In this document: positions 1 through 9,359 of the stretch, piece after piece
How positions within the stretch are numbered: position 1 is the stretch's first letter
How the letters are laid out: each line of letters begins with the position of its first letter
From: Scleroderma bovista
Taxonomy: Eukaryota; Basidiomycota; Agaricomycetes; Boletales; Sclerodermataceae
Direction of reading: 5' to 3'
Assembly: GCA_037178675.1 (NCBI GenBank)
Contig: JAYMGJ010000072.1
Location: 1-17,672 of the forward strand
Length of the DNA stretch: 17,672 nucleotides
The notes under the pieces: model-generated
What the model was told of the DNA's origin: nothing
The model's input: only the letters and a program-made list of their open reading frames with translations
Databases searched by the model: none
Translations under genes and position numbers: made by a program

Positions 1-1944
1 GTTCGGCTGGCTTCCATGCCATCAGTGCCACTGATGCTCTTCGTCAAGGTGTTCCCACCAGCATAACAAAACCAAGCCCCATGCACCGTTTTCCTTAGCA
101 TTATGTCCATCTGAGTCATCCTCTATATATAAACTTCATATTCTGACAACAAAAATATTCAAAGGAACTGACCAGGCTGTTCAATAGGTGTTGTATGGCT
201 TGCTGACAGGGATGTTCCATATGTAGGAGGATCAAATGCTTGGAATATGGATGGGGCATACCATCATCCTGGTTTGATCGGCATTGGTTTTTGTTTGTTG
301 CACTGGACTCCCTCTCCTCTGGGGCCTCTTCTTTTATGCATGTCAATGGTTGCATAACATGGTTGAAAGATCCATACCAATTGTGTGCCACCTCTTCCGA
401 CTGCCTGTGAGTTCCACATCCTGTGCCGCATGTTCTTTGAACCAGTCAAAACAAGTTGATAAAAGTATTCAGAGCTAACCTTCCAGGGGCGGCTTTGCTG
501 CACTTATCATTCTGGCCACTGAGTCCTCACAATCTGATACTGGATCTTGTAATCCACCATCCATATCTCTCCATTTGTGAAATGTCAGTACATCTTCCGG
601 ATCTGTCACTTGCCTATCACGCCAGAATTCCAGTACCTTGGTAACTTCCTGATTTGTGAGCCAGGTCGGCTCTTTGAATTCCCAATGCCGTGGCAGGTAC
701 ACAGATGAAATGTAGATACTGGTCTTTGCATGTATGGCAGCCCAAGGAACACTGGCACTTGGCTTGCTGCATGCCTTGCCTGTGGCAAGGGGTCAATTCT
801 CTGTCTATTTACAAGGAAGAACTTACAATAATGCCATGTCACAAAGGCCCTCATAATATCCTTTCTCTCCAATGCTTGCATATCAAGGACGATCGGAATC
901 ATTGGTGTGCCATCTTCCATTGTTGGTAAAACAGTTTGCGGCCTCTTCTGCCCTTTCTTCCGGCAGATCGTTGGTCCGGCATCATCATCGCTATCATCAT
1001 GTTCTTCCCCTCCTATGGCCTGCTGTGCATAGGCATCCCAGTGGTGCTTGATGTCATCCCAATCGGCAAAGGTCTTCCCTTGTCCCAATGCCGAATTAAA
1101 GTCATGCCTGTGAATGTGAGTATACAAATACCACAAGTGAGAAGTGACATACATTCCCATCATGGGCTGACCATTCCGGCCCTTCCATGCCGCCATCACA
1201 ACCACCCTCATCCCACACTGCCGCCACATTTCCTGCGCAAACTGTTTGACATATTGTCAGCCTTTTGTCTCGGCCATTCTGTTTGCAGATGAATAATTGT
1301 CGAGATAACATGTCAAACTTACTCAGCCTGGACCTCTGCCGGCGGCTGCTCCTCATTCCATTCATCAGCCTGCTTTGCTGCAGCATCCCTTTCCTCCTGG
1401 GTGAGCTTCCCCTTGATGCATCCTACCGCCTTTTGGTAGCCTTTAATCATGCTCGTGCTTCCTTGGGCAATTCCAGCCTGTTCGAATTTGGCTTCGATTT
1501 CTTTTTCTTCGACTTCATTACGACTGATCTGGCAGTCCACCTATGTCCATACTTTACTAGGGCCTTTCGGGCACGGGCTCGGCTGTGGTTATACAACCAA
1601 TTTTTAATTGCCTGATATCACTGACGCATCAGTAGTCCATGTGAAGTTATGGAAATGGGGCACACTTTTTTTTTCTTCTCCCATTCATGTCCTTTGAGTG
1701 TGCTATTGGCAGGGAGATTTTTGATTTTTGCCTTCATGGCATTCTTCATACCTTTCCTTTGGTTGCTGTCCGCTGCCTTCCAGTCTTCCAAGGCTTCCTC
1801 AAGGACCTCAACCTCATCATCCCGGAGTTTGGTTTTTACCACATTTTGTGGTGCCTCTGTGCCCGATGAGTCAGAAGAATGGTCTTGCTCATCTTCTGTA
1901 TCAGGATTCTCCATAGATCTGCTGGATGAACGACTGCGGGCCAT
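1..1944 (-). pseudogene. KDZ-linked uncharacterised protein, left copy, frameshifted
   Basis: This is the left copy of the gene at 16240-17672. By splice motifs the exons run 1944-1666, 1611-1323, 1278-1153, 1107-827 and 779 to about 480. The frame is lost in exon 2: the left copy has five A where the right has six (sense strand) in the AAG-rich run near 1500-1506, making the exon 289 rather than 290 bases. Beyond 480 the sequence stays partly open on the minus strand (for example 391-116, rich in Glu, Ser, Asn and Gln), so further 3' exons are likely, but I cannot fix their boundaries. This part shows what the truncated right copy is missing. The family is known to me only as uncharacterised Agaricomycete proteins. 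Confidence 0.75.
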
Positions 1945-2365
1945 GCTGTATGTTGAGTAGACTTAGATACTTTTTTGAATGGTGCTGTGCTAGAAAAGTC
2001 CTGGACACTTTGTTGAAGGATTCCCGAGCTATTGTTTCTCCCATGTCAATTAGTGTTCAATTCCTCCATGCTGACCTCTTTTGGAAAATCCATTGGTGAG
2101 CTAGCTACTTCTGGGGCCGGCTATGTTGTTCAGCAGCTAACAAGCTATTTCCAAACTTTAACTTTGGATCTAATGCAGTAGCGGCCACCATATATGGGAT
2201 TTTTGCATTGGTGCCTGATCTTCAAGTCCATATTACAAAAGCTAGATCCAAATCAGCAGATCCAAAGATCCCTTTCCGATCACTGTCCATGCTGTTTCAA
2301 TGAGGCTTCAGTGAGATACAATGTGGAAAGACTTTGTGCAGGGATTTCCTCATCAGATACCACTC
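1945..2365. promoter_or_regulatory. Shared divergent promoter region, left arm
   Basis: This 421-bp gap separates the two head-to-head start codons (1944 minus, 2366 plus). It must hold both promoters and 5' leaders. An in-frame ATG at 2321 could extend the transposase by 15 codons. The region is well conserved with 15819-16239. I see no unambiguous TATA box or named operator. A short open frame at 2194-2397 is out of frame with the transposase and is probably leader sequence. Confidence 0.5.
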
Positions 2366-3634
2366 ATGGCAAAGTCCAAGATACAACCTGCTGGTAGCTC
2401 TACTCCAGTGGTTCATGTAACATGGCAGGCATTCAAATCAAGGAGGGGGTCTATTGATAAGATGGTGAAGGCAACTCCCTGAAAGAAGGCCTGTCATGGA
2501 AAAGCTCCTTTGAATGACACTCCAACCCAGTCAGCATCTATAGGATTAGAACAATCCCAACTGTTTCCAGATGATGGCCAGCCATACCTTTCCATGCATG
2601 ATCTTCCACCCCGAAAGAGAACAGGTGTGTCAAAGAATCAGGTGTGTGATTTATTTGAATCCTGCACTTGCCACATCCTCCTGAAGGCATAATAGGACAG
2701 TTACTTATTGGCATGGTTGCCATACAAGCAGAGGTACCTCCAGGTCCTTCTGGACATGGAGGCACCCCCTCACCCAAGGGTCTGCATGTTGTGTCAAGGA
2801 GATGGCACGTACAGATGTGCCAAATGCATCCACCAGCCCTTGCTCTGCAGTTCCTGTTGCAGAAAGGAACACAAGTTGCGGCCCTTCCACCGGGTGGACC
2901 AATGGAACAGTACATTCTTTGAGGAATCATCGTTACGACTGGTGAGTCACGAATTCTACTTGGCATACAGCAACAACTCATTTAGAAGGCTGGGTTGGTG
3001 GTACACCTCGGCCATGGTGGGGATCCGTGTCCGAATGGTGGGATGGATGGTGAGGACATTGCTGGTGATGTTGAGGATGAATGGGAGGATATTCAGGACC
3101 AACCAAGACCACATCATCTTTCTGGAGGAATGGACAGGTCTTGCCTGACTGTAGTGCATACATCTGGGGTACATTTTTGCGATGTGAGGTATTGTAACTG
3201 TCCAGATGCAGGAGCTTCACATCTGCAGTTGGTCAAAGCAGGACTCTTCCCGGCAACTACAAAGGAACCTAGGACTGTATTCACCTTCCAAGTATTGGAT
3301 GACTTCATTATGGATAATGTGGAGTGCGGCACCTCTGGCATGAATTATTACAGCAAGCTTCGGCAAGTCACATCCAATGCATTTCCTGGCCTTGTACCAG
3401 TGAGTTCAAAGCATGATATTAAGGACCTGATGCACACCACCAACACTGATCCAAGAACAGATACAGAGAGCTACTCATGGTGTCGAGGATGTGGAGGCTG
3501 TTAAAGCTGTTGAAATGGCAAGGTTTTCATCCAGGGTCTCCTGATCCCAAGAGGGGGGAATTGGTGCTGTTCTGTCTGGCATGCCCACAACCAGGAGTAA
3601 ACATTCCATCCAGTGAAGATGTAGACCTCTTGGA
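2366..3634 (+). pseudogene. CxC2-KDZ transposase, 5' fragment (left copy)
   Basis: This is the N-terminal part of a KDZ transposase. Exons 2366-2641, 2696-2941, 2986-3399 and 3456-3634 join in consistent phase (0, 0, 0, 2). Exon 2 encodes the CxC2 cysteine cluster (spaced C-x2-C pairs, CSSCC, and the HRVDQW signature), and exon 3 continues with HLGHGGDPCP and LFPATTKEPRTVFTFQVLDD. Two faults disable it. Codon 39 is TGA at 2480-2482 where the right copy has CGA, and the gene is cut in intron 4 at 3665, so the entire DDE catalytic core is missing. At codon 173, where the right copy has its own stop, this copy keeps CGA, so the two copies are broken at different points. A P-to-L change in the FCxACPQPG motif is another CpG-to-TpG difference. 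Confidence 0.88.
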
Positions 3635-3721
3635 GTAAGTAATGTTTTATTTTTACTTGTACTTACTCCTCGCCCTCTTACCCGTCGCGTCCTTCCTCCA
3701 TCCGAAAACACGTATTCGCAG
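3635..3721 (+). other. Chimeric intron across the KDZ/Plavaka junction
   Basis: The KDZ intron-4 donor (GTAAGT at 3635) is retained, but its own acceptor is lost beyond the breakpoint at 3665. The first good acceptor downstream is TTCGCAG ending at 3721, at the start of a conserved Plavaka segment. The KDZ exon ends in phase 2 and the Plavaka exon at 3722 begins with the third base of a codon, so an 87-bp intron here would join the two coding regions in frame. Splicing is inferred only. Confidence 0.45.
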
Positions 3722-5637
3722 CCTCTTATCCGACCGCCTCATCCATGAATGTCTCGATTTTGTGCTGAATCCTCTCAAGATTGCTGCTAGTGTCGGGATT
3801 ATGATGAGTGACCCCGTCGGTGGCTTGCGTCACTGCTTCACTCCCCTCGTCGCATATATCGCCGATACACCAGAACAATCTCTATTAACATGCGTTAGCC
3901 CCAAGGCCTCCCCAATATCTACCACAACATGCAAGGAATTCGGCGATTCACAGCTCCATCCTCTCCGAACAGCCACAAAAATTCTTGGTGACATAGAACA
4001 GGCTTGCGCTGCAGCTGATCCGGACGACTGGGAAGCATTTCTCAAAGTTTCCAAGCACTACTACCTTAATGGTGTCCACAGGCCGTTCTACAGGAACTGG
4101 GCACTTTGCGACCCCTCAATCTTTCTTAATCCGGAGGTTCTGCATCACTTCCATTGCCTATTCTGGGATCATGATTTACAATGGTGCCTTGTAGTTGTTG
4201 GACCCGACGAGATTGACTATAGGTTTGCTTTGGTTCAAGTGGCAGTTGGATATCGCTCGTTTGAAGAAGGGGTATCGAAGCTTAAGCAGGTGACAGGTCG
4301 GGATCACCGCGCCGTGCAAAGGTATATCGTTGGGGTCATCGCGGGTGCCGTCCCCCCGAAGTTCCTGGCGGCAATCAGAGCCCTTCTTGATTTTCGTTAT
4401 CTCGCACAGATGCCCCACTTTGATGACAACATTTTGGGCAGAATCGAAGCATCACTGCATGTATTCCATGAGAACAAACCGGCCATTATTTCTGCTGGTG
4501 GAAGACAGGGCTCCAACGGCCCCCTTGACCACTGGGAAATACCAAAGCTCGAGTTACTCCAACACGTCGTACCATCTATTCGCGCTTCTGGAGCTGTCAT
4601 GCAATGGACAGCTGATGTCACGGAACATGCACATGTCACTGAGACCAAGCAGCCTGCACGATCTGGAAACAATCAAGACTACTACGCACAGATCGTGCGG
4701 CATCTCGACCGCAGCGACAAATGTTTTCGCTTCAACCTCGCCACACAAATTGCATCTACCGAACAACATGGAGCGGAGGAGGATGAAGACCAGGAAGACG
4801 ACCATGAACCAGACTCTGAAGTCCTTCACGCCACATATTATTATTCCCCAGCTCGCACATCTGTGAACTATTTTGAGATCGCTGAGGGCATCACTAGCGG
4901 CACTATTCCCACTTCTGTACGCCCTCCCAGAATCTTCGCCTCTTCAACAACTGCATTTCGCCTGGCCCTTAAGCCGTCATTACGTGTCTCGATTGATGAA
5001 GCTTCTGAGAAATTTGGTCTCCCCAACCTAAGGCTAGCCATTACAGATTATCTATACCGCCTTGATCGTTCCGCAGAAGCCAATCTCACTACTGAGAGGA
5101 TGCAAATTTGGTCTAAAGTTCGGGTACAGCAGCCAAGTTATCATGATCGGCGATCATTTGAGCCACTGAAAAGCCTCCTCGTGTCTCCTCCTTCAGCTCG
5201 ACACCCTGGCGGGCGATTTGACTTTGCCATCGTTAGTCACACGGAGCAAAGCGACTGGCCTTCAAATGGTCTCAGAGGTATGTTTTCTAGAGACAATACT
5301 AGCATTTTTTGACTACTTTCCAGGGCACACCGTTGCACAAGTCTGCCTGATTTTTCGCTTATGTTCAACGTTTTTGTGTCACCACTCCTCCGCTGTCCAA
5401 TACGACCAACAGTGCTGCTGGCATGCACATTCTGAAGTGTGTTATCATGAATAACAGTATGTGAGTCGGCGATATTATTCCATTACATTACATTCGTTCG
5501 CCAGCCCATGTCATTCCGCGCTTTGGGAAAGAGGCAAATCCTGTCTGGCGCGTCACACTTGTTATGACTTATCACGCGAGTTCTGGCTAAACAGGTATTG
5601 GAATAAAGAATTTTACTACGCGTTGTCACTGAATTGA
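3666..5637 (+). pseudogene. Plavaka-type transposase, C-terminal remnant
   Basis: The translation matches what I know of the C-terminal half of Plavaka transposases, mobile-element proteins common in Agaricomycetes, including the segment often labelled DUF6830. Recognisable blocks are IMMSDPVGGLRHCFTPL, SKLKQVTGRDHRAVQRY, RALLDFRYLAQ, HWEIPKLELLQHVVPSIR, QWTADVTEHAHVTE and GNNQDYYAQIVRHLDR. The frame is open from 3642 to 5312, but the first eight codons come from KDZ intron sequence. A likely intron at 5278-5323 restores the family motif GHTVAQ..LIFR. After that the frame closes at 5452-5454, while the typical family ending (REFWLNRYWNKEFYYALSLN, then stop) sits in another frame at 5578-5637, so the tail is frameshifted. 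The N-terminal half is absent. It is a truncated, decaying copy, although the 1.6-kb central frame is still open. Confidence 0.82.
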
Positions 5638-5958
5638 TTACTACGCATCTTTTCTGTATCCTGTATACTGACGTGTTCGTGAATTTCATGTGCGCTTCTG
5701 CTTCCCCCTCACTGTGTCACACACTCATCTATCATGTAGCATGAACAGACTATGTAGTGCAGGAATACACATGGTTTGATGTGATTCTGAATGGCCTATC
5801 TAAAATGTACTATGTTGGAATACTTGCTGCTATCTGATTTTATTGAGCCAACTTATTAGCATGTGCCTTATACTTTTAAAGGTCAACTGTTCAACTTGTT
5901 GAGTGGCGACAGGTGATCAAGCCAGCTCCCATCAACAATTTACTTCCCTCAGGCCTCA
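5638..5958. other. No gene seen
   Basis: This is AT-richer sequence downstream of the Plavaka remnant. I find no convincing coding frame, repeat or RNA gene. It is probably decayed transposon 3' flank. Confidence 0.4.
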
Positions 5959-6237
5959 ATGCTTGCTCGACACGTAGCAATGCAGACCCCTCTAAAGCTC
6001 AGAACTACATCAGTTCCAACCACGGGAAAATTCTTCAAGGTGGAAGACGTCAATCAAGATCTTGTGGTAGAACTGCGCGATGCCACTATTGAGGAGGGAT
6101 TGCTCAGTGACAATCAATCTCACTACATCCTTGATCTTTGCAGCGAAATATCACCTAGCACAACCCAAAATCTTCTGTCAGAACAGAATACACAGCAATC
6201 AGTGATAAGTTCACTCCATGGATGCCATTGCTGTTGA
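5959..6237 (+). CDS. Hypothetical short ORF, 92 codons
   Basis: An ATG-started frame encodes a soluble, acidic product. It has an N-terminal segment with Arg and Thr, a central acidic stretch (VEDVNQDLVVELRDATIEEG), and a Cys-His end (HGCHCC). I recognise no domain. Composition is plausible for coding sequence and it may be one exon of a larger decayed gene that continues toward 6400, where another frame is open. There is no supporting promoter or splice evidence. It could equally be chance. Confidence 0.25.
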   Translation: MLARHVAMQTPLKLRTTSVPTTGKFFKVEDVNQDLVVELRDATIEEGLLSDNQSHYILDLCSEISPSTTQNLLSEQNTQQSVISSLHGCHCC

Positions 6238-6420
6238 GGCACTGCAAGCCCTCACTTGGACAGAACCAGCAGAGCAAGAGAGATGTGATCACAGCTATTC
6301 CTGCGGGCGGTCAATGCGCATCAAGTTGGAACCAGCTGTCGACACTGAAAATGATGAGAAGCTTGCAGGAGCATCAGCCTTGAGGAGAAACTGTTGCGAA
6401 TGAGTGGTCCATATGCACAC

Positions 6421-6594
6421 ACCTGCAGAAGGAAGAAAAGTAGCTGGGGAAGAAGAGAAGTGTATACAGTGCAAGGAGAGAGATTTACTGTGTGCTGTCC
6501 AGGTCGAACACTCGACCTGGTTTTGCAGTAAGTCTCTCTCTTTGCACTGTGCACACTTGTCTTCCTTCCAAGCCACTTCAAATCCTTCTGCAGG
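6421..6594. repeat. Foldback inverted repeat with ~85 bp arms
   Basis: The arms at 6421-6507 and 6512-6594 are imperfect reverse complements around a 4-base centre (ACAC), with a perfect 9-bp stem, CCAGGTCGA/TCGACCTGG, at the tip and CTGCAG near the outer ends. Because the arms mirror each other, both strands encode nearly the same peptide (KC-x-QCKERDLL... SKSLSLHC). That peptide resembles the C-x2-C start of small zinc clusters common in Agaricomycete proteins. It is probably an inverted duplication of a coding fragment or the core of a foldback element. Confidence 0.8.
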
Positions 6595-6892
6595 GAGCCC
6601 ATGCACCTGGGTAGGCCGTGTTATACAGTCAGCGGACGATGACAATCGGCCGTGCTACACGGGCTGGTGGAAGTGAGGCTTATGACTAGAGCTTTGCCGT
6701 ATCACAGGGGTCAGCCCCCGACAGCATTGTCACCAAGTGACAACGGTGGGCCCATGGCTCTGTTGTCATCACGGGGTAGGGTGAAAGTCTTAAGCCGGAC
6801 AAATGGGTGTCGTCATGAAAATACTCGGGCTGAGAGGAGTAGCATACCAATAGAATAAGTGAGCCAGTACGCAATGGAGGCAGTGGGGTGAA
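6595..6892. other. No gene seen
   Basis: Short open frames exist on both strands, but none shows a domain, a splice pattern or similarity I can name. The stretch separates the foldback from the first satellite block. Confidence 0.35.
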
Positions 6893-7135
6893 ATCTGACG
6901 GCAGCAATAACACCATAGTGAGCCGGTCAATCAGCATTGCGGCATGGTCAACAGTGCGGCAAAGTCAACACTCCGGCATGTTCAACAAGATGATGTGCCG
7001 ATGAGATGTTGTGCCGCTGATATGCAGTGCCGCTGATATGTGGTGCCGCTGATATGTGGTGCCGACGATATGTGGTGCCGGGTGTTATGTGTCGGCCGCA
7101 TCTATTGCTGCATCAATTTAGTGCCGACGGTTCCT
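6893..7135. repeat. Left CGGCA/TCAACA satellite block
   Basis: Several degenerate units of the form CGGCA-N2-3-TCAACA occur between about 6910 and 6985 (for example GCGGCATGGTCAACAG and CTCCGGCATGTTCAACAA). They then switch orientation to TGTTGTGCCG. The same unit builds the large array at 10790-11880, so related repeats flank the TET/JBP gene pair on both sides. Variation between units concentrates at the CG dinucleotide. Confidence 0.75.
7019..7082 (+). repeat. 16-bp tandem repeat, four units
   Basis: Units at 7019-7034, 7035-7050, 7051-7066 and 7067-7082 share the pattern GATATGTGGTGCCGCT with one to three changes each. A partial unit precedes at about 7005-7018. The TGCCG core is the reverse complement of the CGGCA core of the neighbouring satellite, so this looks like a local expansion of the same sequence. 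Confidence 0.85.
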
Positions 7136-7159
7136 CGTGCCGGATCTTGGCCTAACGGT

Positions 7160-7890
7160 AGTTACTTAACACTATATGCACGGCGATACATCTATATAGA
7201 GGACATAGTATCTAGGGCCTAATGGGTATACAGGGAGATCAACTTTGTGGCCCAACGCACTCAATGGGACACCTATCCACATGCCTTCCCAACTATATAG
7301 TTGTTCCCACATTGAGGGCTTGTTTAATCCTCTGGGACACCCCATTCATGGCTTGTCACTTTAAAATGTACTTGCAAGGTTTGCCTGCATAGCTAGATAA
7401 CACCTCTGCTAGGGCCTGCCCAATGCTATGGGATACCATGGCCATTGCCTGTCAGACTGAGCTGGGCGCACTGACTATAAATGACGCTGTCTCCAGGGCT
7501 TGCCCAGAGTTATGGGACACCACACCTGTGGCTAGCACCCCTTAAAGGTACAGTCTCTGCACAGCCCATTGGAATGCAAGGGACAATAGTTCCATGGCCC
7601 TTTGGTAAGAAAGGGACTCTGTTGTTACAGCCTGATCAAAGCCCGAAACACACTATTCCTCTGGCCTGCCAACAGAAATGGCAAACCATATTTAGGGCCT
7701 GATGCAAAGCACGGGACACTGGCACTGCAGCCCTCCTACTCACTCCTATTTGTTGGGCTCTATAATAGAATAGAGAACACTATATCCAGGGCCTCCTGCT
7801 CTTATAGATGATACAGCACCTGGGGCTGTTATGTAATCATGGGACACCATCATATGGGGCTTGACACATTGTGTGACACCACTTTAGTGG
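7160..7890. repeat. Decayed minisatellite with GGGACACC core
   Basis: A motif like RTGGGACACC recurs at about 7255, 7328, 7425 (GGGATACC), 7508, 7575, 7606, 7707 and 7838. It is often preceded by YAGGGCYTGCCCA and followed by a GGC-T/C-TG-rich segment. Spacing is irregular, roughly 30-130 bp. I see no coding potential. It is interpreted as an old tandem array with heavy point decay and indels. Confidence 0.6.
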
Positions 7891-8404
7891 CGTGCCTTGG
7901 GAACTGCAGGAGGCGGGGCCTACTCTGCTACTTCTAGCCCCTTGGCCGCAATTCCATGGCTACCCTGCTGCTTTGGCCGCCATGCTGCTAACAGTCCTTC
8001 GGCAGCAGCGGCTATCCCTGGTTCTCTGGCCGCATTGCTGTGGCATACCTTTCTTTTGCCGTGATACCGCGGCTGTACTTGTCATAGTGGAGGCCACCAC
8101 TGCCGCCCGGCCATGATTGGTTACAGCCATCACAGCCACAAACTTGACGACCGGCATAAGGTATCAACTTGCGGCACCCATTGTATTGGAAGATGTGGAC
8201 GACACCTCCACCCAGACATGTGCTATTCCCATTCATGCCGATGTGTTCCCTGTGTGATTTCTGCCTCATTGTTAACCTGGCCGGGTGTTGCAGCCGCAGC
8301 TCAGACTTTGGCCGGCAACATTATATCACATGTGTCGCTTTGGCCGATATTTGATTAACCAATTATTGTTGTGATGAACATATATGTAGGTATTCATACA
8401 ATGT
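7891..8404. other. No gene seen; GGCCGC-rich low-complexity DNA
   Basis: Loosely repeated TTGGCCG/CTGGCCGC and GCTGCTxTGG words occur between about 7930 and 8350. Open frames here are short and compositionally biased. The stretch ends just beyond the 3' end of the minus-strand partner gene. Confidence 0.4.
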
Positions 8405-9189
8405 TTACCTACCACCCAAAGACTCCTCCCATTTCTGCCGCAATGCATTTGGTGCACGGGTTAGCATCTCAATGTCCTCCATCCTTTTTGCACAATGCTG
8501 CATCACCTCTATATGATATTTGAGGGCATTGTCTGAGCTCCGCAACATATTGTCGCAGAAGTACCGTGCATTTGACAAGGCCTCGTCGGAGGTATACCCA
8601 ACGGTGAGTAGAATGGTGACCTTTCTATCAGCAACCTTGGAAAAGCTTTAGTATCTAACACAACACGAATAAGGGAGCATACCAGGTCCGGCGGAAAGAA
8701 TGCCTCTGCCTCCGATACCATGTCCCGCAGCGGCCGCGTGCTGTACCCTGCCGTACATGGGCCGTGGCCATTTACCCACCACGAGTTTGCCACTTGAAGC
8801 GTACTTGGAACCTGGACTTCGGCGGCCTTCGCATGATAGACGTTCAACTGTCGCATTGCCGCATACAGTCTTGCCGGCGGCAGATCTTCTAGTACGACCA
8901 TTCTGTGCACCCTGCTCGCCATCATTGGCAATATCATCTTCGCACCCATAGCCTGGCATGCGGCAAGCACACGTTCTAAATTTGCCTGGGGGCTCATGAG
9001 TGTGTTAATCAAATGTAATCATTCTCCACTTACCACTTCTGTTTGTACGTTTGCATACCATTCAGCTGTGGCCAGCATCCCCTCGGGCTGTTGTTGAACC
9101 GCGTGCACCATCCGTCGAAAGCGGACTCCAACGTATTGCAATACCATGGACAGTTCGCAGGTTTCGCGCAGTTCGGATGTGGTATTCAT
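8405..9189 (-). CDS. Uncharacterised TET/JBP-divergent partner, 229 aa
   Basis: Splicing by eye gives three exons, all joined in phase 0: 9189-9034, 8985-8683 and 8635-8405, ending in TAA. Intron 1 (48 bp) has a GTAAGT donor and CCCCCAG acceptor. Intron 2 (47 bp) has GTATGC, a consensus TACTAA branch site and CCAAG. The product is soluble and largely helical, without signal peptide or membrane segment. Landmarks are NLERVLAACQAMGAKMILPM, EAEAFFPPDL near the middle and a C-terminal helix-rich part with YHIEVMQHCAKRMEDIE. I do not recognise a catalytic domain. Its start lies about 170 bp from that of the TET/JBP gene, on the opposite strand, so co-expression is plausible. There are no stops or frameshifts, which suggests recent selection or a young insertion. 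Confidence 0.7.
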
Positions 9190-9359
9190 GATTGATGGTG
9201 TGATGGCCGATTCGCCCTAAGCCTTATAACATTCAGGCAATCAATGTTCTCACGGTCCACATGTCACCTGATGCATAATTACCACATTGTGCAACCGGGC
9301 ATGTGTTGTTTCGCACCGGCCAATCGCCGATCAGCCTTGTTTAGTGGATCTAGCCGAGA
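9190..9359. promoter_or_regulatory. Bidirectional promoter between partner and TET/JBP
   Basis: Only 170 bp separate the two divergent start codons, so both transcription starts and leaders must lie here or overlap the coding regions. There is no clear TATA element. An in-frame TAG at 9351-9353 bounds the TET/JBP frame just upstream of its ATG at 9360, unless an additional 5' exon exists. Confidence 0.5.

Larger units (their letters stand above)
513..3665 (+). repeat. Left arm of a ~3.15 kb inverted duplication
   Basis: This stretch is the reverse complement of 14520-17672. Position 513 pairs with 17672 and 3665 with 14520, with only single-base indels between, so net length is conserved. 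The inner edge is sharp: both arms share the start of a KDZ intron up to 3665, then diverge completely. The outer edge is not visible because the right arm reaches the window end; bases 1-512 are probably also part of the arm. The arm carries a divergent gene pair. Differences are scattered substitutions, many at CpG, so it is an aged duplicate rather than a simple assembly mirror. Confidence 0.95.

Noticed and set aside
936..1292. Plus-strand frame opposite the left accessory gene (also its mirror at 16893-17249)
   Set aside because: It is antisense to exons that splice in phase and are conserved as a family; its His/Pro/Ile-rich product looks like a shadow.
2538..2981. Cys-rich minus-strand frame opposite the CxC2 exons (mirror at 15203-15646)
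   Set aside because: It is the complement of a Cys-rich coding exon; the plus-strand reading matches the known CxC2 family and this one does not.
3600..3730. Target-site duplication marking a KDZ insertion into Plavaka
   Set aside because: No short direct repeat pairs with the breakpoint, and the left KDZ copy ends inside an intron rather than at an element terminus.
7892..8269. Short Ala/Cys/His-rich frames in GGCCGC-rich DNA
   Set aside because: Overlapping frames on both strands with biased composition and no motif; explained by low complexity.
8509..9012. Unspliced minus-strand frame of 167 codons as the partner gene
   Set aside because: Reading through ignores a good intron (GTATGC, TACTAA, CCAAG) and loses the longer phase-consistent three-exon model.
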